DNA of 20,808 nt from Oscillospiraceae bacterium (GTDB lineage Bacteria; Bacillota; Clostridia; Oscillospirales; Ruminococcaceae), in NCBI GenBank assembly GCA_016296485.1, contig JAEDJF010000018.1, forward strand, positions 1 to 20,808, given 5' to 3'. A program made the position numbers and the translations under genes. A model generated the notes under the pieces. It saw only the letters and a list, made by a program, of their open reading frames with translations, ran no database searches and was not told the origin of the DNA. Of the stretch, positions 7,236-16,808 are shown in pieces; position 1 is the first letter of the stretch; each line of letters starts with the position of its first letter.

Positions 7236-7866
7236 AATCTCTTCCGAGCATATATAACAGCGCGTTGCAGATTGCGGCGGCGACGTTGCTGCCGCCCTTT
7301 CTCCCGCGGGCGACGATATAGGGGACGTCCGCCTGCATAATCAGCTCTTTAGACTGGACGACGTTTACGAAGCCGACGGGTACGCCGATGATAAGTTCGG
7401 GCTTCAGCTTCTTTTCCTCAATAAGCTCGTAGAGCTTCACGAGCGCCGTGGGCGCGTTGCCGATGGAGAAAATAAGCGGGCGGTCCATCTCCGCCGCCTT
7501 TTCCATAGAGGCGACGGCTCTCGTTGTGCCGTTTTTCTTTGCGGCTTCGCCGACGTCCGGGTCGGACATAAAACAGAAAACCTCGCCGCCGTGCTTCGCA
7601 AGGGCGGTTTTGTTGATTCCGGATTTCGCCATATTGGTGTCCGTCACGATGCAGGCGCCGTTTTCAATGGCGCGAAGCGCCTTTTCGACTACGCCCTCGG
7701 AGAAGCAGAGATTGTCCACATAGTCAAAATCTGCCGAGGTATGTACCACGCGTTTTATTATCGGCGCAAGGCTCGGGTCGATGGGGTGGGGAAGCTCGGA
7801 TTCGATAATTTCGAAGCTTCTTTTTTCAATTTCAGCGGGAGTTACCCGTTCAAGTTCAATTTTCAA
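7234..7866 (-). CDS. cbiC: Cobalt-precorrin-8 methylmutase
   Basis: Moves the methyl group from C11 to C12 of cobalt-precorrin-8 to give cobyrinate. At 210 aa it is full length. Family marks are RVVHTSADFDY (~39-49, with the likely proton-donor His42), TDTNMAKSGI, SIGNAPTAL, GVPVGFVNV and the C-terminal ARGRKGGSNVAAAICNAL. It is the last gene of the leftward operon; its ATG overlaps the cobO stop by four bases, suggesting translational coupling. The equivalent name is cobH. Confidence 0.96.
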   Translation of the reverse strand: MKIELERVTPAEIEKRSFEIIESELPHPIDPSLAPIIKRVVHTSADFDYVDNLCFSEGVVEKALRAIENGACIVTDTNMAKSGINKTALAKHGGEVFCFMSDPDVGEAAKKNGTTRAVASMEKAAEMDRPLIFSIGNAPTALVKLYELIEEKKLKPELIIGVPVGFVNVVQSKELIMQADVPYIVARGRKGGSNVAAAICNALLYMLGRD

Positions 7867-8387
7867 AATTCTACTCCCTTTCTTGCAGGAATCCCTTTAT
7901 CAAAGGGGTGCTTGATTTTTTTCATTTCGGTGACGTAATCGGCGGCTTCAATGAAGCTTTCCGGGGCGTTCCGCCCGGTGAGCACGAGCTCAAGCTCCTC
8001 AGGCTTGTTTGAAAGAAGCTCGTCAACGGCGGCGCGGTCCAGCATACCGTGAACGTAAGCGGATATGACTTCGTCGAGCACGAGAAGGTCGCATTCGCCG
8101 TTTTTGACCTTTTCGAGCGCTTCGGAAAGAAAACGGTCGTGCTCAAGACGCACAAGCTCTTTTTCCTCGTCGCTCATATTTTTATAAAAACCGTGGGAGG
8201 AGCTGTGGCGGATAACGGTCACGTTAGGGAGTTCCTCAAAAGAATGAAGCTCGCCGCAGTCGCGTCCTTTAAAAAACTGTACGAACACAACTTTTTTTCC
8301 GCAGCCCGCCGCTCTTACCGCAAGACCGATGGAAGCAGTGGTCTTGCCTTTTCCATTTCCGGTGTAGATGTGGATAAGACCTCTCAT
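7863..8387 (-). CDS. cobO: Cob(I)yrinic acid a,c-diamide adenosyltransferase
   Basis: Transfers the adenosyl group from ATP to Co(I) corrinoid, forming the Co-C bond needed by enzymes such as EutBC. It has 174 aa and belongs to the CobA/CobO/BtuR P-loop family: TGNGKGKTT at 9-17, VQFFKGR (~36-42), VLDEV (103-107) and LTGRNAPE (~135). The C-terminus KKIKHPFDKGIPARKGVEF matches the family end. Start and stop overlap cbiP and cbiC by four bases each. Equivalent names are cobA and btuR. Confidence 0.95.
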   Translation of the reverse strand: MRGLIHIYTGNGKGKTTASIGLAVRAAGCGKKVVFVQFFKGRDCGELHSFEELPNVTVIRHSSSHGFYKNMSDEEKELVRLEHDRFLSEALEKVKNGECDLLVLDEVISAYVHGMLDRAAVDELLSNKPEELELVLTGRNAPESFIEAADYVTEMKKIKHPFDKGIPARKGVEF

Positions 8388-9871
8388 ACGCCCTCCTCAA
8401 GAATTTTGTAGATGAGCTCCATATTAAGATTTTTCCTTACTGCGTCGGCGAGTTTGTTGTACTGCTCCTCTTTGTAGCTTGCGTAGTCGAAGGAGGAAAG
8501 CTCGGAAGAATCAATGCCCTTGGCTTCGCAGATGGAGGAGAGCACGGCGTTGCGGCAGCATTGATTGTCAAAAAAGCCGTGAAGATAGCTTCCGTAAACG
8601 TTTCCCTTGGCGCAGCCGTCGAAAGCGCCGTTAGTGAGTTTAACAAGTGGGCTTGCGCCTTCGGCAAGGGTGGTTTTTCCCATATGGATTTCGTAGCCGT
8701 CCACCTCTGCGCCGGAGAGCCCAAGGACCCCTTCGCCGGAAATAATGGTGCCGCTTACGCGGGTGCGGTGTTTTTCCTCCTCAAAGTCAGTAACGGTGGG
8801 GAGAAGCCCCATTCCGGCAACGCTTCCGCCGCCCTCGGCTCCGCATTTATCTGTAATGCGCTCGCCGAGCATCTGGTACCCACCGCAGATTCCGATGAGC
8901 ACGGTGCCGTTTGAAACGAGCTTTTTGATAGCCGCCTCGAGTCCGCACTGGCGCATCCAGAGAAGGTCGGAAATGGTGTTTTTAGTTCCGGGAATGACTA
9001 TCATATCCGGATTTTTTAGCTCACGCGTCGAGGTGACGTAGCGGACGGAAACGCCGCTCGTAGCTTCGAGCACGGAAAAATCGGTGAAGTTCGATATTCT
9101 CGGAAGGCGAACCACCGCAATATCAATTTTCGCGGGGCGGTAATTTCTGAACCGCTCGGAAAGGCTGTCCTCGTCCTCAATATCGACGTTAAGATAGGGA
9201 AGGACTCCTGCGGAGGGCTTTCCGGTTATTCTTTCAAGCATCTCTACGCCCGGTTTGAGAATATCGACGTCGCCGCGGAATTTGTTGATGACCGTCGCCT
9301 TAATCATATCCTGCTCCTCTTTGTCAAGGAGCGCGACCGTTCCGTAAAGCTGGGCGAAAACGCCGCCCCGGTCAACGTCTCCGACGAGGAGAACGGGAGC
9401 CTTGGCGAGCTTTGCCATTCCCATATTGACGATGTCGTCGGCTTTTAAGTTTATTTCGGCGGGGCTTCCTGCGCCCTCAATAACGATTATATCGTTTTCA
9501 GCCGAGAGTGTGTCGAAAGCTTTCATAACGTCGGGAACAAGGTTTTTCTTCATCGCGAAGTATTCTGCGGCTTTCATATTTCCGATGACTTCGCCGTTTA
9601 CGATTACCTGTGAGCCCATGTCCGTTACGGGTTTAAGGAGGATAGGGTTCATCAAAGCGGAGGGCTCGATGCCGCAGGCTTCGGCCTGCACCACCTGCGC
9701 CCGTCCCATTTCAAGCCCCTCATGGGTGATGAATGAGTTGAGCGCCATATTCTGACTTTTAAAGGGCGCAACGCGGTAGCCGTCCTGTTTGAAAACGCGG
9801 CAAAGTCCAGCCACAAGGATACTTTTTCCCGCGTTGGACATAGTACCCTGTACCATTATTGCTTTAGCCAT
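8384..9871 (-). CDS. cbiP: Cobyric acid synthase
   Basis: Glutamine- and ATP-dependent amidation of adenosylcobyrinate a,c-diamide at four side chains to give adenosylcobyrate. It has 495 aa, as usual. The N-terminal ATPase half has QGTMSNAGKS (8-17) and FKSQNMALNS. The C-terminal class-I glutaminase half has the nucleophile Cys329 in GICGGYQMLG and His431 in SYLHGFF. The start overlaps cbiA by eight bases and the end overlaps cobO by four. Equivalent name cobQ. Confidence 0.97.
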   Translation of the reverse strand: MAKAIMVQGTMSNAGKSILVAGLCRVFKQDGYRVAPFKSQNMALNSFITHEGLEMGRAQVVQAEACGIEPSALMNPILLKPVTDMGSQVIVNGEVIGNMKAAEYFAMKKNLVPDVMKAFDTLSAENDIIVIEGAGSPAEINLKADDIVNMGMAKLAKAPVLLVGDVDRGGVFAQLYGTVALLDKEEQDMIKATVINKFRGDVDILKPGVEMLERITGKPSAGVLPYLNVDIEDEDSLSERFRNYRPAKIDIAVVRLPRISNFTDFSVLEATSGVSVRYVTSTRELKNPDMIVIPGTKNTISDLLWMRQCGLEAAIKKLVSNGTVLIGICGGYQMLGERITDKCGAEGGGSVAGMGLLPTVTDFEEEKHRTRVSGTIISGEGVLGLSGAEVDGYEIHMGKTTLAEGASPLVKLTNGAFDGCAKGNVYGSYLHGFFDNQCCRNAVLSSICEAKGIDSSELSSFDYASYKEEQYNKLADAVRKNLNMELIYKILEEGV

Positions 9872-11231
9872 TTTTGTCCTCCTTATATTGTAAATCTATG
9901 TTGTTTCGCTTCGCGAATTCTTCCGACTTTGAAACAAAGTTCTCGGCGAAGGAAGGGTTCGCGGGAAGATATATATGGGGAAACCCCGCGTATAGGGTTT
10001 CGCCCGCGTGTACGCAGCCGAAGCTCCTTTCGGAAAAAGGCTTCTCCGCAAGAAAATCGCCACCGTTGTCCGTACTTTCATAGTAGTGGAAGGAGTGAGC
10101 GTTTATCTTTTCCCCGGCGCTGCAAAGAAGGTTATCCTTTTGTGCGGTGAGGGTGACGTAGCCGAAACGCTGAAGCTTTTTAGTTTTAAAAGCGTCGGCG
10201 TCAATAACTCCCGCCATAGGCAGTCCGTCGAGGGTTTTATGGAGATAGAGGAAACCGCCGCATTCCGCAACCGTCGGGACGCCGGAATTTATCGCTACTC
10301 TCACGGCGGAGAGCATTTCGCCGTTTTCGGAGAGCTTTTCGGCGTAAAGCTCCGGGTAACCGCCAGGGAGCCAGATTCCGCTTATATTTTCAGGGAGCTT
10401 TTTATCGTGAAGCGGGCTGAAAAACTCAATTTCGCAGCCGATTTCTTTTAAAAGCTCAATGTTTTCCTCGTACATAAAGCAAAAGGCTTCGTCTTTTGCA
10501 ACGGCGATTCTGGCGCGCTTTTCGGCAGGAGAAGGTTCTTTAACTGTTTCAAGGGCGGGAACGTCGGCGGCGACGGAAAGAATTCCGTCCAAGTCGAGGT
10601 ATTTTTCGGCGAGCTCGCCGAGCCTGTCCATTTTCGCGCGGATATCGTCAATTTCCTCCGCCGTGATGAGCCCGAGGTGTCTGCTTCCGACGGAAACGCT
10701 ATCGTCATTGGGAAGAAAGCCGAGAGCCTTTACACCTGCGTCGTAGGCTATCTTTTTGAGCCCGTCGTACATCATAGGCGAAACGCCGTTAAAAATAACT
10801 CCTTTGACGTTGCTTTCGGCTTTATAGCCGCAAAAGCCCCGGATAATCGCCCCGGCAGAAGTGTACATTCCTTTGGCGTTCACGACGAGCACCACCGGGG
10901 TCTCCGTCTCTTTAGCGAGCTCATAGGTGCTCGCGTGACCGTCGGTCCCGATTCCGTCGTAGTAGCCCATTACTCCCTCGATTACTGATATTTCACCGCC
11001 CCGGCGGGCAAGGGAAGAGTTAAGCTGCTCTCTGGTGCAAAAGAACGGGTCGAGATTATAGGAAGGAATACCGATGACCTTTCGGTGAAACATCGGGTCA
11101 ATGTAATCCGGACCGCATTTAAATGCGCTTACGGAAAGGTTGCGTTTTTTAAGCGCCGCAAGGAGGGCGCAGGTGACCGTAGTTTTTCCGCAGCCGGAAT
11201 TTGTTCCGGCAATAAGAACTCTGTCGCTCAT
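9864..11231 (-). CDS. cbiA: Cobyrinate a,c-diamide synthase
   Basis: Amidates the a and c carboxylates of cobyrinate using glutamine and ATP. It has 455 aa: an N-terminal ATPase domain with GTNSGCGKTT (9-18) and FKCGPDYIDPMFH (37-49), then a class-I glutaminase-like domain with WLPGGYPE (287-294) and nucleophile Cys324 in VAECGGFLYL. Its ATG overlaps the cbiET stop by four bases (ATGA). Equivalent name cobB. Confidence 0.97.
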   Translation of the reverse strand: MSDRVLIAGTNSGCGKTTVTCALLAALKKRNLSVSAFKCGPDYIDPMFHRKVIGIPSYNLDPFFCTREQLNSSLARRGGEISVIEGVMGYYDGIGTDGHASTYELAKETETPVVLVVNAKGMYTSAGAIIRGFCGYKAESNVKGVIFNGVSPMMYDGLKKIAYDAGVKALGFLPNDDSVSVGSRHLGLITAEEIDDIRAKMDRLGELAEKYLDLDGILSVAADVPALETVKEPSPAEKRARIAVAKDEAFCFMYEENIELLKEIGCEIEFFSPLHDKKLPENISGIWLPGGYPELYAEKLSENGEMLSAVRVAINSGVPTVAECGGFLYLHKTLDGLPMAGVIDADAFKTKKLQRFGYVTLTAQKDNLLCSAGEKINAHSFHYYESTDNGGDFLAEKPFSERSFGCVHAGETLYAGFPHIYLPANPSFAENFVSKSEEFAKRNNIDLQYKEDKNG

Positions 11232-12412
11232 TTTCCGCCTCCGCTGATTATATAAATCGGGTTTTGCGCCATCATAAGATGAAGTCCGCCGGCGGTTTTG
11301 CCTCTCGAAGCGCTTATCTGGACAATTTCCGGATCGATGCCCCGGGCTTTAAACGCCGAGACTGCGGCGGAAACGCTTTCAATTGCGATGGCATTTACAA
11401 CGACACGGACGTTAGGATTTTTTTCAAAGATAACGTCAAATATTTTCTCCATTCCGCCGCCGCTTCCGCCGATGAATACTGCGTCGGGGGCGGGAAGAGC
11501 TTCAAGAGCTTCCGGCGCGAAACCGGGAACGACCTCGGCGTTTCCTATGTGGAACTTTTTGAGGTTTTCTCGTATGAGACCGACGGCTTCCTCGTTCCGC
11601 TCGACGGCGTAAACCTTGCCGCCATAGGCAGCAAGAGCCATTTCTACGGTAACGGAGCCGGTACCGGCTCCCACGTCGTAGCAAACCGAGTCGGGGCGCA
11701 CGCAAAGTGCGCTCATAGTGACGGCGCGGATTTCGGATTTCGTCATCGGGACTTTGCCCCGGAGGAATTCCTCGTCCGGGATTCCGAAGCGCACCTCACT
11801 TTCGGGCTCGGGATTTTCAATAAGCATAACCGAAAGGGAAGAAAAATCGAAAGAGGAAAGCTCGGAAACAAAAGTCTCGGTTATTCTTTCCTCGGCGGTG
11901 CCGAGGTTTTCGCCGACGTACGCCTTGAGCGCGGAAAATCCTACGTCACAGAGCTTTTCGCCGAGCTTTGGAATATTTCCTCCCGTGAGCACAAAAGTCT
12001 TTTTATTTCTGCGGACAGTTTCAACAATGTTGCCGTCCCGCCCGTGGCAGCTCAAAAGCGCCGCGTCCTGCCAGGAGGTTTTGAGCTTCGCGAAGAAATA
12101 ATTGAGAGAGGATATTCCCGGGATAACCGAAACTTCGTATTCGGAAAGAGCGGCGCAAAGCTTTTCACAGGCGCTGTAAAACCCGGTGTCGCCGGAAACG
12201 AGCACGGAAAAGGTTTCGTGCTCACTTTCGGATATTATCTTCTTTACGGCGTCGGAAAGGTATTCGTTATAAATTTCGCCTTTAAAATCCGGAAAAGCCG
12301 CCGTCATTCTCGCAGCGCCGAGAAGCACTTCGGAGCTTTCCGCTGCCCGGATTCCCTCCCGGGTCACGGTATCAAAGCTCATACCGATTCCGATAATATT
12401 TACCTTTTTCAT
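11228..12412 (-). CDS. cbiET: CbiE-CbiT fusion, cobalt-precorrin-7/-6B methyltransferase
   Basis: One 394-aa protein carries both C5/C15 methylation steps and the C12 acetate decarboxylation, equivalent to aerobic CobL. Residues 1-~205 are a CbiE-type tetrapyrrole methylase (IIGIG at 6-10, VSGDTGFYS at 72-80, VIPGISSLNYF at 96-106). Residues ~210-394 are a CbiT-type Rossmann methyltransferase (DVGAGTGSVTVEMA at 246-259, AVFIGGSGG at 311-319). The junction is a short linker around IPDEEFLRGKVPMTK. In Salmonella the two halves are separate genes. Its start overlaps the cbiJ stop (ATGA). Confidence 0.96.
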   Translation of the reverse strand: MKKVNIIGIGMSFDTVTREGIRAAESSEVLLGAARMTAAFPDFKGEIYNEYLSDAVKKIISESEHETFSVLVSGDTGFYSACEKLCAALSEYEVSVIPGISSLNYFFAKLKTSWQDAALLSCHGRDGNIVETVRRNKKTFVLTGGNIPKLGEKLCDVGFSALKAYVGENLGTAEERITETFVSELSSFDFSSLSVMLIENPEPESEVRFGIPDEEFLRGKVPMTKSEIRAVTMSALCVRPDSVCYDVGAGTGSVTVEMALAAYGGKVYAVERNEEAVGLIRENLKKFHIGNAEVVPGFAPEALEALPAPDAVFIGGSGGGMEKIFDVIFEKNPNVRVVVNAIAIESVSAAVSAFKARGIDPEIVQISASRGKTAGGLHLMMAQNPIYIISGGGK

Positions 12413-13158
12413 AGCTTTCTTTCCTTAATCATTTTTTTGACTTCTTCGAGAGAAACGCCGCTTTCCTCTTTGCGGCGGAGGACCGCGACGGTGACTCCCA
12501 TCGCCTTTGCGGCGGAAAGCTTTTCGGGAAATCCTCCTGCGGGACCCGATTCCTTTGTAACGAGTATATTTGCTTTCGTGAACGAAAGCATCGCACGGTT
12601 CATTTCCTCCGAAAACGGTCCCTGCATACAGATAATATGTTTCGGCGGAAATCCGAGACCGATGCAGGAGGAAAGTCCCTCAGCCGATGGAAGAATCCGA
12701 AGCCAGACTCGGTTTTCAAAATCCGGAACGGACGCAAAGAGGGAAGCTTCCTTTACTCCAAGCGTTGAAAAGACAATACCAGGAGTCGTTTTCAGCCAGT
12801 CAACAAGCTCCTCAAGGCTGTCAAACTCGGCGCAGCCGTCGCCCGAACAGGCTTCGCGCAGTACGCGAACATATTTTGCTTTGGTTTTTGAGCATGCAAG
12901 GCTTATGTTTTCGCTGACGCCGAAGGCGTAGGGGTGGGTCGCGTCAATTACGCATTTCGGCTGGTGCTCATTTATTAGCGCCGCAATTTCGCCCTCCCCG
13001 AGCCGCCCGCAGTTTACTGCGAGCGAACCGCCGGCGGGACAAAGGCTTTCGCCGTATTCAGTCGCAACGCAGGCGAGGGAGCTGATATTTTCAGCTTTAA
13101 GAAGCTCCGCAATTTCGCGTCCCTCGGTGGTTCCTCCGAAAAGTATTACCTCAGCCAA
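12409..13158 (-). CDS. cbiJ: Cobalt-precorrin-6A reductase
   Basis: Reduces cobalt-precorrin-6A to 6B with NADPH. It has 249 aa. The N-terminal nucleotide-binding motif is FGGTTEGRE (7-15); VIDATHPYA (70-78) is the family hallmark; VLVTKESGPAGGFPEKL occurs in the C-terminal third. The start overlaps the end of cbiH by eight bases. Equivalent name cobK. Confidence 0.94.
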   Translation of the reverse strand: MAEVILFGGTTEGREIAELLKAENISSLACVATEYGESLCPAGGSLAVNCGRLGEGEIAALINEHQPKCVIDATHPYAFGVSENISLACSKTKAKYVRVLREACSGDGCAEFDSLEELVDWLKTTPGIVFSTLGVKEASLFASVPDFENRVWLRILPSAEGLSSCIGLGFPPKHIICMQGPFSEEMNRAMLSFTKANILVTKESGPAGGFPEKLSAAKAMGVTVAVLRRKEESGVSLEEVKKMIKERKL

Positions 13159-13882
13159 GGTAATACCCCCTCGGCGTTACGAGACGGTCGCCCACGCGTT
13201 TTGTCTTTTCGTTGCCGATAAAGACGGTGGTAAACATATCAACTTTGGCTTCACGAAGCTCGGCAAGGGTCATTATTTCTTTCTCCTCACCCTCGCGTCC
13301 GATGTTTCTTACGGTGCCGCACATGGTGTCCGGAGATTTATATTTAAGAAGAATATCACAGGCGTTTTTAAGATAGTCGGCGCGCTTTTTGCTGGAAGGG
13401 TTATAGAGCGCAATGCAAAAATCGCCCATTGCGGCGCACTCAAGGCGCTTTTCGATAAGCTCAATAGGGGTGAGAAGGTCGCTGAGGCTGATGACCGCGA
13501 AATCATGGGTGAGGGGAGCGCCGAGAATTGCGCCGCCGGAAAGAGCGGCGGTAACGCCGGGAACAACTTCAATATCGACCTCGGGGTATTCCTCGGAAAG
13601 CTCAAGGATGAGCCCGGACATTCCGTAAACTCCGGCATCGCCGCTGCAGACCATGGCGACGGTTTTTCCGCTGTCGGCGAGGCGAAGCGCCTCGCGGCAG
13701 CGTTCGACTTCGCGCATCATCGGGGTGTCGAAAAACTCCTTTTCGGAAAAGAGAGGTTTCACAAGCTCAACGTACTTTGAATATCCGACGATAACGTCGG
13801 AAGCCTCGATGGCTTCTCTACAGGAGAAGGTCATATATTCCGGCGCTCCGGGACCGATTCCGGCGACAAAAAGTTTTTTCAT
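13151..13882 (-). CDS. cbiH: Cobalt-precorrin-3 C17-methyltransferase
   Basis: SAM-dependent methylation at C17 with ring contraction. It has 243 aa and the tetrapyrrole methylase fold: FVAGIGPGAPEYMT (5-18), VCSGDAGVYGM (78-88), VVPGVTAALSGGAILGAPLTHDF in the middle, YNPSSKKR, and the C-terminal TPRGYYLG typical of CbiH/CobJ. I choose ATG 13882 because AGGA lies nine bases upstream; the ATG at 13891 is directly on top of that site. Equivalent name cobJ. Confidence 0.95.
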   Translation of the reverse strand: MKKLFVAGIGPGAPEYMTFSCREAIEASDVIVGYSKYVELVKPLFSEKEFFDTPMMREVERCREALRLADSGKTVAMVCSGDAGVYGMSGLILELSEEYPEVDIEVVPGVTAALSGGAILGAPLTHDFAVISLSDLLTPIELIEKRLECAAMGDFCIALYNPSSKKRADYLKNACDILLKYKSPDTMCGTVRNIGREGEEKEIMTLAELREAKVDMFTTVFIGNEKTKRVGDRLVTPRGYYLG

Positions 13883-13903
13883 AAAATTCATTCCTATCCG
13901 ATT

Positions 13904-14917
13904 TTATTTGTTTTCATTAAAAAATCTCACAGTATAGGGCTCTATTCCGAGAGCCATTGTGATGCCGTTTCCGGCGTCTTTTTGAGAAATCAGCTTTCCG
14001 TTTTCTCCGCTTCCGAGGACAGCGCTGCGCTCGCAGACGTTGTCCACCCCGGTCACGGATTTTACAAAGGCGGAGGAGGTGAAGCTTCCGGGAACTTCAA
14101 TAAGTTGATTTGCGGTAAAAGTGATGAAATCAAAGCCGTGCTCTTTACAAAAGGAGAGTATTCCAGGTTCCTGCGCCTTAAGGTCGATGCTGCAGACCTG
14201 TTTTATTGCCGCCGGGTGGCAGCCCGACTTTTTGAGCGCCGCCGCAAAAGCTTCTTCGATAGCCTCTGCTGAAATATTCTTTTTACAGCCGATTCCGAGG
14301 GACACGAGCTTCGGAACGAGCCGCAGGGCGTCGCCTTTGCCCCGACTGCGATAGGTTATGAGCACGTCGTAGTTTTCCTCCGCAAGCTCGGTTCCCTCGG
14401 GGAGCGGTCCCTCAATGGGGAAGCTGCTCTTTATTTTTACGGTCTCGCCCGCAAGCATTTTTGCCGAGACCCATTTTATCCTCTCCGGGTTTGCGACGGT
14501 AAGACCGTTTGCGGAAGCCCAGCTGTCGAAAGCAAAGACGCCGTTTCGGTCCGTAGCCGTCGTTATTACGGGCATAGCGCCGATAAATCTTGCGGCCTTT
14601 GCCGCAAGGGCGTTGGCTCCGCCGATATGACCGGAAAGAAGAGAAACGGCAAAGGTACCGCATTCGTCAATTACGACGACGGCGGGGTCGGTGGTTTTGC
14701 TTTTTACAAAAGGAGCCACCCCCCGAAGGGCAATTCCGCAGGAGGATATGTAAATTATCGCGTCGTCGGAAAAGAAATGCTCCTTTGTCCAAGGGGAAAG
14801 CTCGCCGCTTTCGGCGCGCTTAAAGTTCACAGAATCGCCGCCGTCCTCAAAAAATCCGCTCAAACGCTTCGCAAGGGCGAAGCCTTTTTCGCTGAAGGAA
14901 AGTATCCCGATTTTCAT
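13904..14917 (-). CDS. cbiG: Cobalt-precorrin-5A hydrolase
   Basis: Opens the delta-lactone of cobalt-precorrin-5A and releases the two-carbon fragment as acetaldehyde; this step marks the anaerobic pathway. It has 337 aa. The N-terminal domain has GIALRGVAP (61-69), DPAVVVID (77-84) and LLSGHIGGAN (93-102). The C-terminal CbiG_C domain starts near SLGIGCKKNIS (~205) and includes TANQLIEVPG. Its ATG overlaps the cbiF stop by four bases; cbiH follows after 21 bases. Confidence 0.95.
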   Translation of the reverse strand: MKIGILSFSEKGFALAKRLSGFFEDGGDSVNFKRAESGELSPWTKEHFFSDDAIIYISSCGIALRGVAPFVKSKTTDPAVVVIDECGTFAVSLLSGHIGGANALAAKAARFIGAMPVITTATDRNGVFAFDSWASANGLTVANPERIKWVSAKMLAGETVKIKSSFPIEGPLPEGTELAEENYDVLITYRSRGKGDALRLVPKLVSLGIGCKKNISAEAIEEAFAAALKKSGCHPAAIKQVCSIDLKAQEPGILSFCKEHGFDFITFTANQLIEVPGSFTSSAFVKSVTGVDNVCERSAVLGSGENGKLISQKDAGNGITMALGIEPYTVRFFNENK

Positions 14918-15672
14918 TCCTCGCTGCCCTTTCTGAAAGCGGTTGTAAAGGCGGGGTCATAGAGCTTCGAGAGGGAATACTCGTCGCCGAGGAAGCCGCC
15001 GACGGTGATAAGTGCAAGATTCTTGATGCCGTTTTCTTCGGCGGTCTTATGGAGCGTTCCGACGGTGCAGCGCATAACTTTTTCGTCCGGCCAGCTTGCT
15101 TTGTAAACGATTGCCGCGGGGGTGTCCTCGCAGTATCCGCCGGCAATGAGCTCCTCCTGGAGCTTCTCGGTCATTCCCGCGCTCAAAAACACGACCATAG
15201 TGGCTTTATGTGCCGCGAAGGAGCGGATGCTCTCGCGGTCCGGAACGGGGGTACGTCCCGCCATTCTGGTGATGATTACGCTCTGGCTGATGTCTGGAAG
15301 GGTGTACTCCGCTCTAAGGGCGGCGGCGGCGCCGCAAAAGCTCGAAACTCCGGGGCAGACGGCGTAGTTTATTTTGAGCGCGTCGAGTCTGTCCATCTGT
15401 TCGCGGATTGCGCCGTAAACGGAAGGATCGCCGGTGTGAAGGCGGACGGTGTTTTTGCCCTCATTTTCGGCTTTTTCAATTACCTCAATAACCTCGTCAA
15501 GGGTCATTTTCGCGCTGTTGTAAATTTTGCAGCCCTCTTTGGCGTATTTGAGAAGCTCGGGGTTTACAAGGGAGCCGGCGTAGATAATTACGTCGGCAGA
15601 GCGGAGAAGCTCCGCGCCGCGAAGGGTTATTAAGTCGGGTGCGCCGCAGCCGGCGCCAACAAAGTTGACCAT
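14914..15672 (-). CDS. cbiF: Cobalt-precorrin-4 C11-methyltransferase
   Basis: SAM-dependent methylation at C11. It has 252 aa with tetrapyrrole methylase motifs: FVGAGCGAPDLIT near the start, LHTGDPSVYGA (~78-88), CPGVSSFCGAAAAL, and ITRMAGRTPVP, which is typical of CbiF/CobM. I place the start at ATG 15672 because GGAGG lies eight bases upstream; the in-frame ATG 15 bases earlier has no binding site. Two bases separate it from the cbiD stop. Equivalent name cobM. Confidence 0.95.
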   Translation of the reverse strand: MVNFVGAGCGAPDLITLRGAELLRSADVIIYAGSLVNPELLKYAKEGCKIYNSAKMTLDEVIEVIEKAENEGKNTVRLHTGDPSVYGAIREQMDRLDALKINYAVCPGVSSFCGAAAALRAEYTLPDISQSVIITRMAGRTPVPDRESIRSFAAHKATMVVFLSAGMTEKLQEELIAGGYCEDTPAAIVYKASWPDEKVMRCTVGTLHKTAEENGIKNLALITVGGFLGDEYSLSKLYDPAFTTAFRKGSEE

Positions 15673-15674
15673 TT

Positions 15675-16808
15675 TTAAGTCCTCCATAAATCAAGAAGTT
15701 TTTCTGAATTTTCGCTTTGTATCAAAATTCTTCCGCTCCCGGAAGCGTTTGTGAAACATACAAAACCGATGTCGGTGTCATCGGGAACACGTTTTAACAG
15801 GAAACGGTCTATCCGTTTTTTGAGAATTTCAAGGGTTTCGGGTAAAAGCACCTCTTTTTCAATGAGCTCGAGGGCGGCGTCCGTAGTTACGCAGCCGAGC
15901 ACCGAGCGAAGAAGCGAAAGGGGAGCGCCCGCCTCGAGGGCGCAGGCGACGAGGGTTTCCATTCTTCCGTCGCCGTTTGCGGAGTGGGTGTTTGTAAGCC
16001 CGATGCCGAGCTTGACGAGTTTACCGATATGTCCCACCAAGAGGATTTTTTTGAAACCCAGCTCCACGGCGTAGTCGATTGCGTCGCCGATGAAGTTTGA
16101 GCACGAGATGTTTTCGGAGGATGAAAGCCTGAGCACGTCCCGGGCGAAGTTCTCTCCGTAATTCCCCGGCGTAAGGAGCACCGAGCGCCCGCCGGAAACG
16201 TAAAGCTGGCGAAGCTCGAGCTTTATCGTGTCAACGAGGGCTTTGTTGCTCATCGGTTCAACAATTCCGCTGGTGCCGATGATTGAAATTCCGCCCACAA
16301 TTCCGATGTTTGGGTTAAAGGTGCGCAAAGCGAGCTTTTCGCCGCCGGGAACGGAAACCGTAACGGATATTCCGCCGGAATATCCGTGTTTTTCACAGAC
16401 CTCCGAAACGGCTTCGCTTATCAGCTTTCGAGGTACGGAGTTGATGGCGGCGGCGCCGACGGGCTGGTCAAGACCGGGCTTTGTGACCCGTCCGACCCCT
16501 TCGCCGCCGTCAATTTCAACGCCCTCGGCTATGCGGCGCACCGCCGAAAAAATAAGTATTCCGTTTGTGGCGTCCGGGTCGTCGCCGCCGTCCTTTCTAA
16601 CGGCGCAGTAGACAGTTTCACCCGATACGGAAGTTTCGGCGATTTCTATTGTAAGATTTATCCCGGACGGGGTTTTAATCTGAACGGAATCAGCCTTTTC
16701 TCCGGACAAAAGGAGGGCGGTTGCGGCTTTCGCGGCAGCGGCGGCGCAAACTCCGGTTGTATATCCGCAGCGAAGAAATTTTCCGTTTACGTTTCTAATA
16801 AGATCCAT
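15675..16808 (-). CDS. cbiD: Cobalt-precorrin-5B C1-methyltransferase
   Basis: Methylates C1 of cobalt-precorrin-5B with SAM in the anaerobic route. It has 377 aa. Family motifs are RCGYTTGVCAAAAAKAA (13-29), KDGGDDPDAT (72-81), GGISIIGTSGIVEPMS (172-187), GHIGKLVKLG (259-268) and NTHSANGDGRME (273-284). The start is ATG 16808, with GGAGG 11 bases upstream; the frame stays open 26 codons further, but that stretch lies inside the riboswitch expression platform. First gene of the leftward operon. Confidence 0.96.
   Translation of the reverse strand: MDLIRNVNGKFLRCGYTTGVCAAAAAKAATALLLSGEKADSVQIKTPSGINLTIEIAETSVSGETVYCAVRKDGGDDPDATNGILIFSAVRRIAEGVEIDGGEGVGRVTKPGLDQPVGAAAINSVPRKLISEAVSEVCEKHGYSGGISVTVSVPGGEKLALRTFNPNIGIVGGISIIGTSGIVEPMSNKALVDTIKLELRQLYVSGGRSVLLTPGNYGENFARDVLRLSSSENISCSNFIGDAIDYAVELGFKKILLVGHIGKLVKLGIGLTNTHSANGDGRMETLVACALEAGAPLSLLRSVLGCVTTDAALELIEKEVLLPETLEILKKRIDRFLLKRVPDDTDIGFVCFTNASGSGRILIQSENSEKLLDLWRT

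Noticed and set aside
11264..12931. 555-codon open frame on the plus strand opposite cbiET and cbiJ
   Set aside because: It lies wholly antisense to two clear genes, has no family motif and no ribosome site; GC-rich codon usage of the real genes keeps the opposite frame open.
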